9,651 nucleotides of DNA, taken from assembly GCA_002348825.1 (NCBI GenBank), contig DEBN01000158.1:1-9651 (forward strand), in the 5' to 3' direction. How positions within the stretch are numbered: the stretch's first letter is position 1; the number at the start of each line of letters is the position of its first letter. The notes under the pieces are model-generated. The model was not told where the DNA came from and did no database searches. It worked only from the letters and a program-made list of their open reading frames with translations. This stretch comes from Gammaproteobacteria bacterium UBA2955 (GTDB lineage: Bacteria > Pseudomonadota > Gammaproteobacteria > Pseudomonadales > Azotimanducaceae). This document shows, in pieces, positions 1 through 7,267 of this stretch. Made by a program: the position numbers and the translations under genes.

Positions 1-104
1 CCGGGTTCGGTCAATGACACTTCTGCCTGGGTGGTCAAAAGCTTTGTTAACTCATCAATGTCGCTGGCGTCCTTGGCTCGCAAAATAACGTTGTTGTAGA
101 CCAT
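1..104 (-). CDS. ABM-like small protein, N-terminal fragment (runs off window edge)
   Basis: The minus-strand ATG at 104-102 is preceded by AGGAGAGGTTC, a good ribosome binding site. The frame stays open to the window edge, giving 34 codons beginning MVYNNVILRAKDASDID. A short beta strand (VILRAK), then a polar helix (DIDELTKLLTTQAEVS), then a turn (TEPG) is the usual opening of antibiotic-biosynthesis-monooxygenase-type (ABM) proteins, small ferredoxin-like dimers of about 95-105 residues that include quinol monooxygenases and many proteins of unknown role. It is divergent from the hydrolase at 229, with about 124 bp between the start codons. The catalytic part lies outside the window, so the family call rests only on this opening pattern. 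That it is a real gene is better supported, by the ribosome binding site and the sensible reading frame. Confidence 0.55.
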   Translation of the reverse strand, partial: MVYNNVILRAKDASDIDELTKLLTTQAEVSLTEP

Positions 105-228
105 GAACCTCTCCTGTGAAATAGGCTGCTGAAACGCACCCAGTGTGACACGACGGGCAGCATCGGTCTGATTATTGGAGAGAGCATTGGTTGGCGTACT
201 TTTGGGCGAGGATAGGAGCGTTGGCGCG

Positions 229-1350
229 ATGAGCGACGAGGTATGGACCCTGTGGGATAAGCCGCCTGCAAGTCTAGACATTGATTCTGAGAAATCACCG
301 CAACTGACCGTGCATTTGGCCGCCATCCCTAACGGGTGCGGAGTAATTGTATGTCCAGGCGGAGGCTATCGGACGCTGGCGAGCGATCACGAGGGTCGTC
401 AGGTTGCGCAGTGGTTAAATTTGGCTGGCATCCACGCCTTCGTGCTGCGTTATCGACTTGGGCCTCGGTATCACAGCAGCATTAGTAAATTGGACGGTCA
501 AAGAGCCGTTCGCTTGGTGCGCTTTCACGCAGCGGCGCTCGGTTTGGACCCGACTCGTCTAGGTATGCTGGGTTTTTCTGCAGGTGGCCACTTGGCCTTG
601 GCAACTGCGCTGGCATCTGACGAGCTAGGCTCAAGTTCGGTAGCAGATGAAATAGACCGACAAGATTTCCGTCCCAATTTCTTGGTGCCCGTCTATGCAG
701 TGACCAATGGAGCTAAGCGCGGACGCAAGGCCGATGAATACTTGCCTATGGATACCCAAGTGAGCTCAAATTCACCCCCCACGTTTATTGTCCACAATCA
801 CCAAGACTCTGTGGTGCCCGCCAGCCAATCGACGCTGCTATACGATGCCCTGCTCGCCGCAAATGTGCCTGCGGAATTGCATATCTTCAACTTTGGCGAT
901 CATGGCTTGGGCTTGAACCGAGGCACTGACGCCAAGAATCCTACCTTGACAACCTGGGGTGACCTGCTGCTTAAGTGGCTTGCTCGGCACGAGTTTCTGC
1001 TCGACAAAGTAAAGCACTCGAAACGCACCGCAGTGAAGGGCGAGATACTGCTCGATGGCAAGCCCGTTGGCATGGGCTGGTTGTCTTGGATACCAGACGA
1101 CGCCAATCTGCCTATTACCAGGGTGCGCCTCACGGCAGCCCACAAGGGAAAAATCCAAGTAAACAAGGCAGAGGGCCCAGTCAGCGGCCCTCACCGGCTC
1201 GTTCTACATGTTGTGAGTGCAGTCTATCCACCAGATGCCAGCGGCTGTCATACGATGGAACACGCACTTGTCTTCGAAAAGCGCCTCACCGTAGTTGCTG
1301 GCCAAAGGCTACACTGGCATTTACAGACTGCGCAGGGGATCGCTCTTTAG
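229..1350 (+). CDS. alpha/beta-hydrolase (BD-FAE/acetylesterase-like) with extra C-terminal beta-sandwich-like domain
   Basis: A predicted cytoplasmic serine hydrolase of 373 residues. The oxyanion-hole segment VCPGGGY is at residues 41-47, the nucleophile elbow GFSAGGH at 115-121 (Ser117), the likely acid Asp193 in HNHQDSVVP and the likely base His225 in FGDHGLGL. This order and spacing match the BD-FAE/acetyl-esterase branch, which deacylates small esters. After about residue 262 a separate segment begins (KGEILLDGKPVGMG, later GPVSGPHRLVLHV). It resembles transthyretin or carboxypeptidase-regulatory-like beta-sandwich domains and lies beyond the usual end of such esterases. The ATG at 229 is chosen because AGGAG sits 10 nt upstream and MSDEVWTLWDKPP is a family-like opening. 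A TTG 54 nt earlier in frame adds only a low-complexity leader. There is no signal peptide. It is the first gene of a probable four-gene unit. The true substrate is unknown. Confidence 0.85.
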   Translation: MSDEVWTLWDKPPASLDIDSEKSPQLTVHLAAIPNGCGVIVCPGGGYRTLASDHEGRQVAQWLNLAGIHAFVLRYRLGPRYHSSISKLDGQRAVRLVRFHAAALGLDPTRLGMLGFSAGGHLALATALASDELGSSSVADEIDRQDFRPNFLVPVYAVTNGAKRGRKADEYLPMDTQVSSNSPPTFIVHNHQDSVVPASQSTLLYDALLAANVPAELHIFNFGDHGLGLNRGTDAKNPTLTTWGDLLLKWLARHEFLLDKVKHSKRTAVKGEILLDGKPVGMGWLSWIPDDANLPITRVRLTAAHKGKIQVNKAEGPVSGPHRLVLHVVSAVYPPDASGCHTMEHALVFEKRLTVVAGQRLHWHLQTAQGIAL

Positions 1351-1398
1351 CAGTAGCCTGGACGAGGCCTTGCAGAGCTTTTTGGGGAGTATTGGTAC

Positions 1399-2442
1399 AT
1401 GAGCAATGAAGTTTGGCGTTTGGCCAGAAAACCGCCAGCCGGATGGCCGGTTGCGGAGGATTTTCGCTGGCAACTCGAAGACATACCCGAACCCGGCCCA
1501 GATCAAATGCTCACCCGCACCCTATACCTCTCGCTAGATCCCTATCAGTGGGGCCGTCGCCGCAGCGGTGCCGAGCAACCAGGCGACATTTGTCATGGAC
1601 GCACTGTTTCTCAGGTCGTGCAAAGCCGCATGGGCGGTTATGTCGAGGGCGACATCGTTTTCAACACCAACGGTTGGCAGGCTTGGGGTTTAACCGGCGC
1701 GAACATCGATGTTTTTGGCTACATGTTCCCCCGCAAGATAGACCCCATTTTGGCCCCTATTTCCACCGCAATTGGCGTCATGGGGATGTTGGGCCTGACC
1801 GCCTATGCGGGTTTAGTGGTGCAGTGTGAGCCGAAACCCGGCGACACACTGGTGGTGTCCGCGGCGTCCGGCGGTGTTGGACAAGTGGTATGCCAACTTG
1901 GCCGACTTTACGGTTGTCGGGTCGTGGCCATCGCCGGATCGGACGAGAAGCTTGAATATCTCAAAACGCTGGGCGTTGACGCCGCGGTATCACATCGCTC
2001 GCCCAGCTTCGCTGCAGAAATCCGGCAAGCGTGCCCTGATGGCTGCGACATCTACTTTGAAAACGTTGGGGGGTCGGTATTCGATGGGGTTTTGCCGCTG
2101 CTGAATGTTCATGCCCGCATCAGTCTCTGTGGTCTTATCTCCCAATATGGCAACACAGACGGCCAAGATTCACGTATTCAGTGGCGTACTCGTGGCAACG
2201 CTGTATTCGAGCGCAATCGCGTTGCCATACACGATCTTTTTGTCGGTAATTTCGTCGCTGAACATCAGGATCGATTCTTGGAAGAAATGGGCGGCTATCT
2301 GCGCGCCGGAGATGTTCGCTACTTAGAAGACAAACGGCCTGGGTTGGAAAACACGCCCGAGGTATTTGCTCAGATGTTGCGCGGCGAGAATTTTGGCAAA
2401 ACACTAATGGCGGTTGCCCAAGACCCCACTGTAAATCACTGA
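1399..2442 (+). CDS. NADP-dependent oxidoreductase, zinc-free MDR superfamily (CurA / PTGR-like)
   Basis: A 347-residue medium-chain dehydrogenase/reductase of the leukotriene B4 dehydrogenase/CurA/YncB group, whose members reduce the C=C bond of alpha,beta-unsaturated carbonyl compounds with NADPH. Family marks are the opening RKPPAGWPV, LSLDPY at 44-49, the nucleotide-binding glycine motif SAASGGVG at 154-161, the following VVAIAGSDEK segment, and FENVGG at 220-225. The cysteine and histidine ligands of zinc alcohol dehydrogenases are absent, as expected. Length is normal for the family. The start is supported by GGGGAG at 1384-1389, 9 nt before the ATG. It lies 48 nt after the hydrolase, on the same strand. 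In this neighbourhood it could act as an enoyl or enone reductase on the imported compound or its CoA ester; that role is inferred from position. The first 14 residues strongly resemble those of the preceding hydrolase. Confidence 0.9.
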   Translation: MSNEVWRLARKPPAGWPVAEDFRWQLEDIPEPGPDQMLTRTLYLSLDPYQWGRRRSGAEQPGDICHGRTVSQVVQSRMGGYVEGDIVFNTNGWQAWGLTGANIDVFGYMFPRKIDPILAPISTAIGVMGMLGLTAYAGLVVQCEPKPGDTLVVSAASGGVGQVVCQLGRLYGCRVVAIAGSDEKLEYLKTLGVDAAVSHRSPSFAAEIRQACPDGCDIYFENVGGSVFDGVLPLLNVHARISLCGLISQYGNTDGQDSRIQWRTRGNAVFERNRVAIHDLFVGNFVAEHQDRFLEEMGGYLRAGDVRYLEDKRPGLENTPEVFAQMLRGENFGKTLMAVAQDPTVNH

Positions 2443-2515
2443 TGCAGGCGACAGACTATAGCGGGATGGGTTAGTTTCAGGACCCTAGATCGCGGGAAGT
2501 GCAGCGGGGGAGAAG

Positions 2516-3805
2516 ATGGCAGAACTTGACGCTTCGAAAGAGGGTTTTTGGCGTACTCGATATTCGATCATCGCCATGTGCTTTGCAGCGACATTTGTTT
2601 GCTATATCGATCGGGTCAATATTTCTGTGGCCATCATTCCAATGGCCCAGGACTATGGCTGGAATCTAGAAACTCAGGGCTACATTCTATCGTCGTTCTA
2701 TATCGGCTATTTGATGATGCAAATCGGCGGCGGCCGACTGGCGGATACTTATGGCGGCAAAATTGTCCTCGGTATGGGCGTATTGATTTGGTCGCTGTTT
2801 ACATTGATCACACCTTTGGCTGCTATGGGCGGCCTGATGATGCTCTACCTAGCCAGAATCGGTATGGGCTTGGGCGAGGCCGTAACCTTCCCCTCGATAT
2901 ACAGCTTGGTGACGCGCTGGTTTCCTGCAGGTGAGACCGCGAAAGCCATCGCATTTAACGCCAGCGCCATTCCGATCGGTACGGTCTTTGCCCTCGTCGT
3001 TACCCCAATCATCGTGACGTACCTTGGGTGGGAATGGGCGTTTTATCTCTTCGGTCTGGTTGGCGTGCTGTGGTTTGCCGCTTGGCAGTACATTGTCAGC
3101 ACGCGACCCAAAGATCATCCGAGGATTTCCGCGGCCGAACTCGACTTTATCGAATCAAATGCGCGATTTAGCGCGGCCGCAGAAGCTCAAGCGACGCCAC
3201 CCATTAGGGAATTTCTCAAGAGCAAGGCGGTGTGGGCTATTTTGGTCGCGCACTTTTGCAACAACTGGACGCTCTACGTCATCTTGTCCTGGCTACCCAA
3301 GTACGTGAACGAGGGTCTCGGCGTGCCCTTTGGCGATATTGGCTACATTGCCATGCTGCCGCATATCACTTCGTTTCTGTGTCTAAACGTCGCAGGCAAT
3401 ATCGCCGATCGCATGATCGTTAGCGGCATGAGCGTCACCAAAGTACGCAAGATCATGCAAACCATCGCGTTTGGTGGTTTAGCGATCTGTCTGTTCTTGG
3501 TTACGACAGTTGATACGGTATGGGCTGCAATCGGCATCCTGTGCTTGGGCAAGCTATTTGGTGCAGCAGGCATAGGCGGTCACAGTGTCAATCATATGGA
3601 CGTTGCGCCTCGTCATGCGGGTACGCTCATGGGTATTACCAACACCGCTGGCACCATACCCGGCATTGTCGGTGTGGCGGTCACTGGCCTGATCCTCGAG
3701 TACACGGGTTCTTGGGATCTGGTGTTTCAGGTGACCGCAGGCGTAACCCTGTTCGGCATGGTCTTTTATTTGTTATTCGCCAGTGGCGAAAAAAAATTCG
3801 ACTGA
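2516..3805 (+). CDS. major facilitator transporter, anion:cation symporter (ACS) family
   Basis: A 429-residue inner-membrane protein with the hydrophobic pattern of 12 transmembrane helices. The first helix carries YIDRVNISVA (30-39), a hallmark of the ACS family (SLC17, ExuT and tartrate or phthalate carriers). The loop after helix 2 has the MFS motif GRLADTYGGK (73-82), and helix 4 has RIGMGLGEA with a following FPS (114-127), also typical of ACS. A charged cytoplasmic loop at about 195-240 separates the two six-helix halves. Known members mostly carry organic anions with protons or sodium, so uptake of a carboxylate is the natural prediction. The ribosome binding site GGGGGAG lies just before the ATG. 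It sits 73 nt after the oxidoreductase and 23 nt before a CoA-transferase, a pairing that suggests import followed by CoA activation of the same acid. The substrate cannot be read from the sequence. Confidence 0.92.
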   Translation: MAELDASKEGFWRTRYSIIAMCFAATFVCYIDRVNISVAIIPMAQDYGWNLETQGYILSSFYIGYLMMQIGGGRLADTYGGKIVLGMGVLIWSLFTLITPLAAMGGLMMLYLARIGMGLGEAVTFPSIYSLVTRWFPAGETAKAIAFNASAIPIGTVFALVVTPIIVTYLGWEWAFYLFGLVGVLWFAAWQYIVSTRPKDHPRISAAELDFIESNARFSAAAEAQATPPIREFLKSKAVWAILVAHFCNNWTLYVILSWLPKYVNEGLGVPFGDIGYIAMLPHITSFLCLNVAGNIADRMIVSGMSVTKVRKIMQTIAFGGLAICLFLVTTVDTVWAAIGILCLGKLFGAAGIGGHSVNHMDVAPRHAGTLMGITNTAGTIPGIVGVAVTGLILEYTGSWDLVFQVTAGVTLFGMVFYLLFASGEKKFD

Positions 3806-3828
3806 TACCTCGGGAGTCACATAGCGCT

Positions 3829-5034
3829 GTGTTGAATTTGCTAGAGGGGATCAAGGTGGTGGACTTCACCACCATCGTATTAGGTCCCTATGCCAGCCAA
3901 TTTCTCGGCGACTTCGGCGCTGATGTCATCAAGGTTGAGCCTCTCGAGGGCGATGGGTTTCGCGCAGTGCGGCCCGGACCGAGTTCGGACATAGGTGCGG
4001 GGTTTGCCAATTTCAATCGCAACAAGCGCAGTATCGCCATTGACCTAAAGCATACCTCGGGCAGAGACGTGGTAACCCGACTTGTTGCAGACGCAGATGT
4101 AGTCGTTCATAACATGCGCGGCACTTCGGCCTTCGCATTGGGTATCGCTCACGAACAGCTGCAGCTTATTAAACCCAACCTCGTGTATTGCTGGTCGCCG
4201 GGATTCGCCAGCGATGGCCCTGACGCCAATAGCCCTGCCTACGACGACATCATTCAAGCCCGCTCTGGACTCGCGGCCCTCAACGCAGACACGAACGGTG
4301 TACCCCAGTTCGTGCGCAGCATACTCTGCGACAAAGTCGTCGGCCTGCATTTGGCCCTAGCTGTTGCGGCGGCGCTGGTGCGTCGTGAGCGCACCGGCGA
4401 GGGACAGAGAATTGAAGTGCCGATGCTAGAGGCCATGGCGAGTTTTAACTTGGCTGAACATCTAGCTGGCCAGACCATGTCGCCGGCTCAAGGTGACGTC
4501 GGCTATCAGCGACTGCTGTCCAGCAACCGACGACCTTATGCGACGGCTGATGGCTACATGGCGATCATGCCCTACAGTACTAAGCAGTGGATCAACTTTT
4601 TGCTATTGGTGGGTGAATCAGAATTGGCCGATGAGGGTTGGGTCAGTGATGGCGCCGAGCGTTCAAATCGCATCGATGAACTCTACGCTTTGATTGCCAG
4701 GGTGGCAGTTAATCGAACCAACGAGCAATGGCTGATTGAGCTCAGCCGAGTTGATGTGCCTTGCGCCGTGGTCAATGATCTCTCCCAAGTGATTGCCGAT
4801 CCGCAGCTTGCGTCGAGGGGCTTGCTAGGCACGTTTGACGACGGCGACTTGGGTGTCTTGCACTATCTCAAGCCGGCATTTGTCGCCGCCCCAATGAGCG
4901 AAGTCGAGCCTAAGCGTGCCCCTCATATCGGGGAACATAGTCGGGAAATTATGAGAGAACTTGGCATGACCAAGGGGGACATACAGTCCCTCATCGACCA
5001 GCATATTGTGGGTGATCGTGTTGGTGAAGGTTAA
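3829..5034 (+). CDS. family III CoA-transferase (CaiB/BaiF, formyl-CoA transferase-like), GTG start
   Basis: A 401-residue cytoplasmic enzyme of the CaiB/BaiF/Frc family, which moves CoA from a donor thioester onto a carboxylic acid through an enzyme-bound aspartyl intermediate. The N-terminal LLEGIKVVDFTTIVLGPYAS and DFGADVIKVEP (28-38) are classic family signatures, followed by NRNKRSIAIDLK. Asp168 in SILCDKVVGL sits where the catalytic aspartate (Asp169 of Frc) is expected. The C-terminal part has the usual helical ISRGL-like segment (ASRGLLGTFDDG). The start is chosen as GTG at 3829: GGGAG lies at 3812-3816 and the resulting length fits the family. The frame is open back to 3520, but that stretch lies over the transporter gene and encodes nonsense. 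The 23-nt gap after the transporter indicates co-transcription. Its stop codon overlaps that of the convergent VOC gene. The acid it activates is unknown. Confidence 0.9.
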   Translation: MLNLLEGIKVVDFTTIVLGPYASQFLGDFGADVIKVEPLEGDGFRAVRPGPSSDIGAGFANFNRNKRSIAIDLKHTSGRDVVTRLVADADVVVHNMRGTSAFALGIAHEQLQLIKPNLVYCWSPGFASDGPDANSPAYDDIIQARSGLAALNADTNGVPQFVRSILCDKVVGLHLALAVAAALVRRERTGEGQRIEVPMLEAMASFNLAEHLAGQTMSPAQGDVGYQRLLSSNRRPYATADGYMAIMPYSTKQWINFLLLVGESELADEGWVSDGAERSNRIDELYALIARVAVNRTNEQWLIELSRVDVPCAVVNDLSQVIADPQLASRGLLGTFDDGDLGVLHYLKPAFVAAPMSEVEPKRAPHIGEHSREIMRELGMTKGDIQSLIDQHIVGDRVGEG

Positions 5035-5810
5035 GCGTCTTTGAGATACCAGCGCGTGCCGCAGATGTTGACCTGATCATCGCTTACATAGGCGTTGCGA
5101 GCATTAGCCTCGCGGAGAATATGCTCCCGGTCCGCCACGGCGATATCGATCCCTCCCAGACCGGGTCCACGCCCGTCGGTGACCGCGACGAAACGCAGCA
5201 CGACATTATTAAAGGCGATGGTTGGATTGCCATCAGCATCACGCTCGATACGCAAATCCGTGCATCTGCCCCATAAATCTGCCAGCGCCTCTGGTTCATC
5301 GCCCTGCAGCTCCACACCAATGAAGTCGAGCGTGACGTCCTGCTTAACCTGATGCTCCCAGCCGGTACCGCCTACAGGATTCCAGCGTCCGTTGAAGTCT
5401 TCTTCGGCATCGTATTCCAGCTCGAGAAAGGCTGCCTTTAAATCACCTGGGTGCAGCTGGGTGAGCGTCCATTGATCGCTAGTGTGCTCGTGGGCGACGC
5501 GCACGCCGTTGTCCAGCGCGCACTGGCGCAGGCGTTGATGCTCTGGCAGCGTATCTATTTGGGTGATCACCATGTAACCACCGTCGCCACTGCGTCGATC
5601 CAGATAGCGACCGCCCGCCGTGTTTTCTTGAGTTGGGGCGACTACCTCGAGGAAATTGCGGCCGATGGGCATGAGGTTATTTTCAAGGCCAAATTTGCCT
5701 ACACCCGGATCTACGTAGCAGCTGTTGATGCCCAGAATGCTGCGCAGATCATCGATTACTGGCTCAAGTTCATGGGCAACCAAGCAAATTTGTCGTAACT
5801 GAATGGTCAT
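5031..5810 (-). CDS. VOC superfamily / glyoxalase-like protein
   Basis: A 259-residue protein with two glyoxalase-type repeats. The first repeat opens with LRQICLVAHELEPVIDDL (residues 5-22), in the place of the usual first strand and helix, followed by DPGVGKFGLENNLMPIG and FLEVVAP, a signature I recognise from an uncharacterised proteobacterial VOC group. The second repeat starts near TLDFIGVELQGDEP and ends with ICGTRWYLKD. The position often held by a metal-binding histidine in strand 1 is Gln7 here, so a metal site is uncertain. The start at 5810 is supported by AAGGA on the minus strand about 5 nt upstream. It follows the dienoyl-CoA isomerase-like gene by 51 nt on the same strand and is probably its operon partner. 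It could be a dioxygenase, isomerase, lyase or binding protein; the fold call is firm but the reaction is not known. Confidence 0.8.
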   Translation of the reverse strand: MTIQLRQICLVAHELEPVIDDLRSILGINSCYVDPGVGKFGLENNLMPIGRNFLEVVAPTQENTAGGRYLDRRSGDGGYMVITQIDTLPEHQRLRQCALDNGVRVAHEHTSDQWTLTQLHPGDLKAAFLELEYDAEEDFNGRWNPVGGTGWEHQVKQDVTLDFIGVELQGDEPEALADLWGRCTDLRIERDADGNPTIAFNNVVLRFVAVTDGRGPGLGGIDIAVADREHILREANARNAYVSDDQVNICGTRWYLKDA

Positions 5811-5861
5811 CGTTATCCTTCCCGTCGTCTTTTTAGCGAATCTATTGCTGACAATCCCCGC

Positions 5862-6734
5862 TTAGTTCGAGCCAAAGCTCTTTTGGCGCGTAGGTAGTGG
5901 CGCAAAATCGCCCTCACGTTTTTCCGCATTGGCCATCATGGCTTCCTGCATTTCCTGACTTTGGAGGAATGATGCGTTCCAAATCGCGATGTAATCCAAC
6001 GTATCAGCCGTGGTGTGATCCTTGGAGTAGTTGATCAAATGCTTGCAGCCATAAACCGCTAACGGCGCTTTTGAAGCAATTTCTGCGGCAATGGTCATGA
6101 CCCCTGCGAGCATTTCTTCGTGATTGGCAAAGACGCGATTGACCAAACCCGTGCTCAACGCTTCGTCGGCTGGCATACGTCGTCCGGTGTAGGCGAGTTC
6201 GCGCACTAGACCTTCTGGCATTTGCTGTACCAGTCGCGGAAAGGTACCCACGTCGGCGGTCATGCCGATGTTGATCTCAAAAATTGTAAAGAAGGCGTCT
6301 TGGGTGCAGTAACGCATATCGCATGCAGTCACCATATCGAGCCCGCCGCCAACGCAGCCGCCTTGAATTGCCGCCAAAACGGGAATCCGACAGGCTTCCA
6401 GCGCATTGAATGCATCCTGCGTTTTCCGTGCGCTGTCATAAAACGCTGCACCGTGACGGATGCGTTCGCGCTTGGCTTCTTCCGCGCTCAAGTGGTCCTT
6501 GGGCGCGAATGCGTTGAGATCCATGCCGGCGGTAAATACCGGGCCGCTGGAAGAAATGACAATAGCGCGGGCTAGAGCGTTGCTGTCAATGTCGCGCACG
6601 ACCTTGGGGAGATCCTCCCAAAACGACGGGATCATGCTGTTGCGCTTTTCTGGGCGATTCAAACAAATATGGGCAATGTTGTTCTCAATACTTAGATCGA
6701 AAGTCTCGAAATTCTGGTTCTTCTGTTCACTCAT
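5862..6734 (-). CDS. crotonase family protein, delta3,5-delta2,4-dienoyl-CoA isomerase-like (ECH1-like)
   Basis: A 290-residue crotonase-fold protein. The N-terminal CLNRPEKRNSM (24-34) and the oxyanion segment FTAGMDLNAF (67-76) bind the CoA thioester. GGCVGGGLDMVTACDMRYC (125-143) and FEINIGMTADVG (152-163) place Asp133, Glu153 and Asp161 exactly as Asp176, Glu196 and Asp204 of mammalian ECH1, the enzyme that shifts conjugated 3,5-dienoyl-CoA to 2,4-dienoyl-CoA during oxidation of unsaturated acyl chains. The similarity continues through TGRRMPADEAL and the tail (SKDHTTADTLDYIAIWN). It lacks the peroxisomal SKL end, as expected for a bacterium. The start is set at MSEQKNQN: a candidate promoter lies between 6771 and 6800, so the in-frame ATG at 6806 would be upstream of the transcript start, and its 24-residue leader looks non-functional. 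The ribosome binding site is weak (GGGG about 7 nt upstream). It is probably transcribed together with the VOC gene. Confidence 0.85.
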   Translation of the reverse strand: MSEQKNQNFETFDLSIENNIAHICLNRPEKRNSMIPSFWEDLPKVVRDIDSNALARAIVISSSGPVFTAGMDLNAFAPKDHLSAEEAKRERIRHGAAFYDSARKTQDAFNALEACRIPVLAAIQGGCVGGGLDMVTACDMRYCTQDAFFTIFEINIGMTADVGTFPRLVQQMPEGLVRELAYTGRRMPADEALSTGLVNRVFANHEEMLAGVMTIAAEIASKAPLAVYGCKHLINYSKDHTTADTLDYIAIWNASFLQSQEMQEAMMANAEKREGDFAPLPTRQKSFGSN

Positions 6735-6770
6735 AGCGCGCCCCAATCCATGGCATGTTGATTGCGCCCG

Positions 6771-6800
6771 AGTATAAGCGCAGTTGGCCGCTGGGGTCAG
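6771..6800 (-). promoter_or_regulatory. candidate sigma70 promoter for the crotonase-VOC pair
   Basis: On the minus strand, CTGACC (6800-6795) is followed after 18 nt by TATACT (6776-6771). The -10 box matches the consensus at five of six places and the -35 box at four. Transcription would start near 6764, leaving a leader of about 30 nt before the MSEQ start at 6734. This placement also argues against the longer open frame from 6806. Prediction by eye only. Confidence 0.4.
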
Positions 6801-6821
6801 CCGCAAATGTTTCGCCGCGCA

Positions 6822-6837
6822 GGTCGCATGCGTGACC
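6822..6837. promoter_or_regulatory. 16-bp near-palindrome upstream of the crotonase promoter, possible operator
   Basis: GGTCGCATGCGTGACC has outer arms GGTC and GACC around a CGCATGCG core. It lies about 21 bp upstream of the -35 box of the predicted crotonase promoter, between that promoter and the end of the DUF2306 gene. The position suits an activator or repressor site. There is no T-run on either side, so it is not a terminator for the DUF2306 gene. No specific regulator can be named. Confidence 0.25.
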
Positions 6838-6853
6838 GAAGGCAGCGACTAAA

Positions 6854-7222
6854 CTAGCCAAAGAATAGCTGGTTCAGATAGCGGCCTGGTGCAAGTGTGA
6901 ATCCGCCTGCGACCAAAATGCCGCCAAAATAGACCCCGGCCATAGAAAATTTGTGGCTGACTACGTCGTATTTTCTGGCCGCATAGTAGGCCCGAGGTAT
7001 CGAGACGAGTACCAACAAAGAAAGCATATGAATCCACCCAAAATGGCCTATGAACTGCGGGCCAACCGTAGCGGGAATAAACAGGCTGGACAGCGCGGTA
7101 ATGAGCATTAGGATCATATAAATCTTGCCGAACAGCCGATGGGTAGCTGTGCCTTTGGCCCAAAATATCAGGTAAGTGCCTAGCATTGCAGCGGGAGCGA
7201 CGGTGGCAAGGTGCAAGGTCAT
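6854..7222 (-). CDS. DUF2306-type small integral membrane protein
   Basis: A 122-residue, very hydrophobic protein with about four predicted membrane helices (roughly 3-22, 34-50, 62-80 and 94-112). KGTATHRLFGKIY (23-35) and GHFGWIH (59-65) match the pattern I associate with DUF2306, a bacterial membrane family with no assigned activity. Histidines at 4, 28, 60, 65 and 90 are noticeable in so small a membrane protein and could bind a cofactor, but this is speculation. The start is either ATG at 7222 or the adjoining GTG at 7225; neither has a clear ribosome binding site, and an in-frame stop lies further upstream. A good -35/-10 pair is centred about 60 nt upstream on the minus strand. It is divergent from the second crotonase, and the two promoters share a repeated element. 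An overlapping frame (6849-7304) encodes nothing sensible. Confidence 0.75.
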   Translation of the reverse strand: MTLHLATVAPAAMLGTYLIFWAKGTATHRLFGKIYMILMLITALSSLFIPATVGPQFIGHFGWIHMLSLLVLVSIPRAYYAARKYDVVSHKFSMAGVYFGGILVAGGFTLAPGRYLNQLFFG

Positions 7223-7267
7223 CACAGGGGTGAGTATGGAATGGCTTTGGAAAAAACGTTCCTTGTG

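Noticed and set aside
47..298. 83-residue minus-strand open frame at the left edge
   Set aside because: It overlaps the start of the ABM-like gene and the hydrolase start; it is Arg/Ser/Pro-rich and lacks family features.
975..1409. 144-residue plus-strand open frame
   Set aside because: It is a shadow of the hydrolase 3' half in another frame, rich in Arg and Ser with no recognisable motif.
3520..3828. N-terminal extension of the CoA-transferase frame
   Set aside because: This stretch lies over the well-supported transporter gene in another frame, encodes a His/Arg/Cys-rich unstructured sequence, and would make the CoA-transferase about 100 residues too long.
5871..5887. Hairpin GCCAAA-GCTCT-TTTGGC as a terminator
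   Set aside because: It lies inside the 3' end of the crotonase coding region and no T-run follows the stem on either strand.
6735..6806. Longer N-terminus of the ECH1-like crotonase (start at 6806)
   Set aside because: The 24-residue leader has no crotonase character and the predicted promoter lies inside it, so the MSEQ start at 6734 is preferred.
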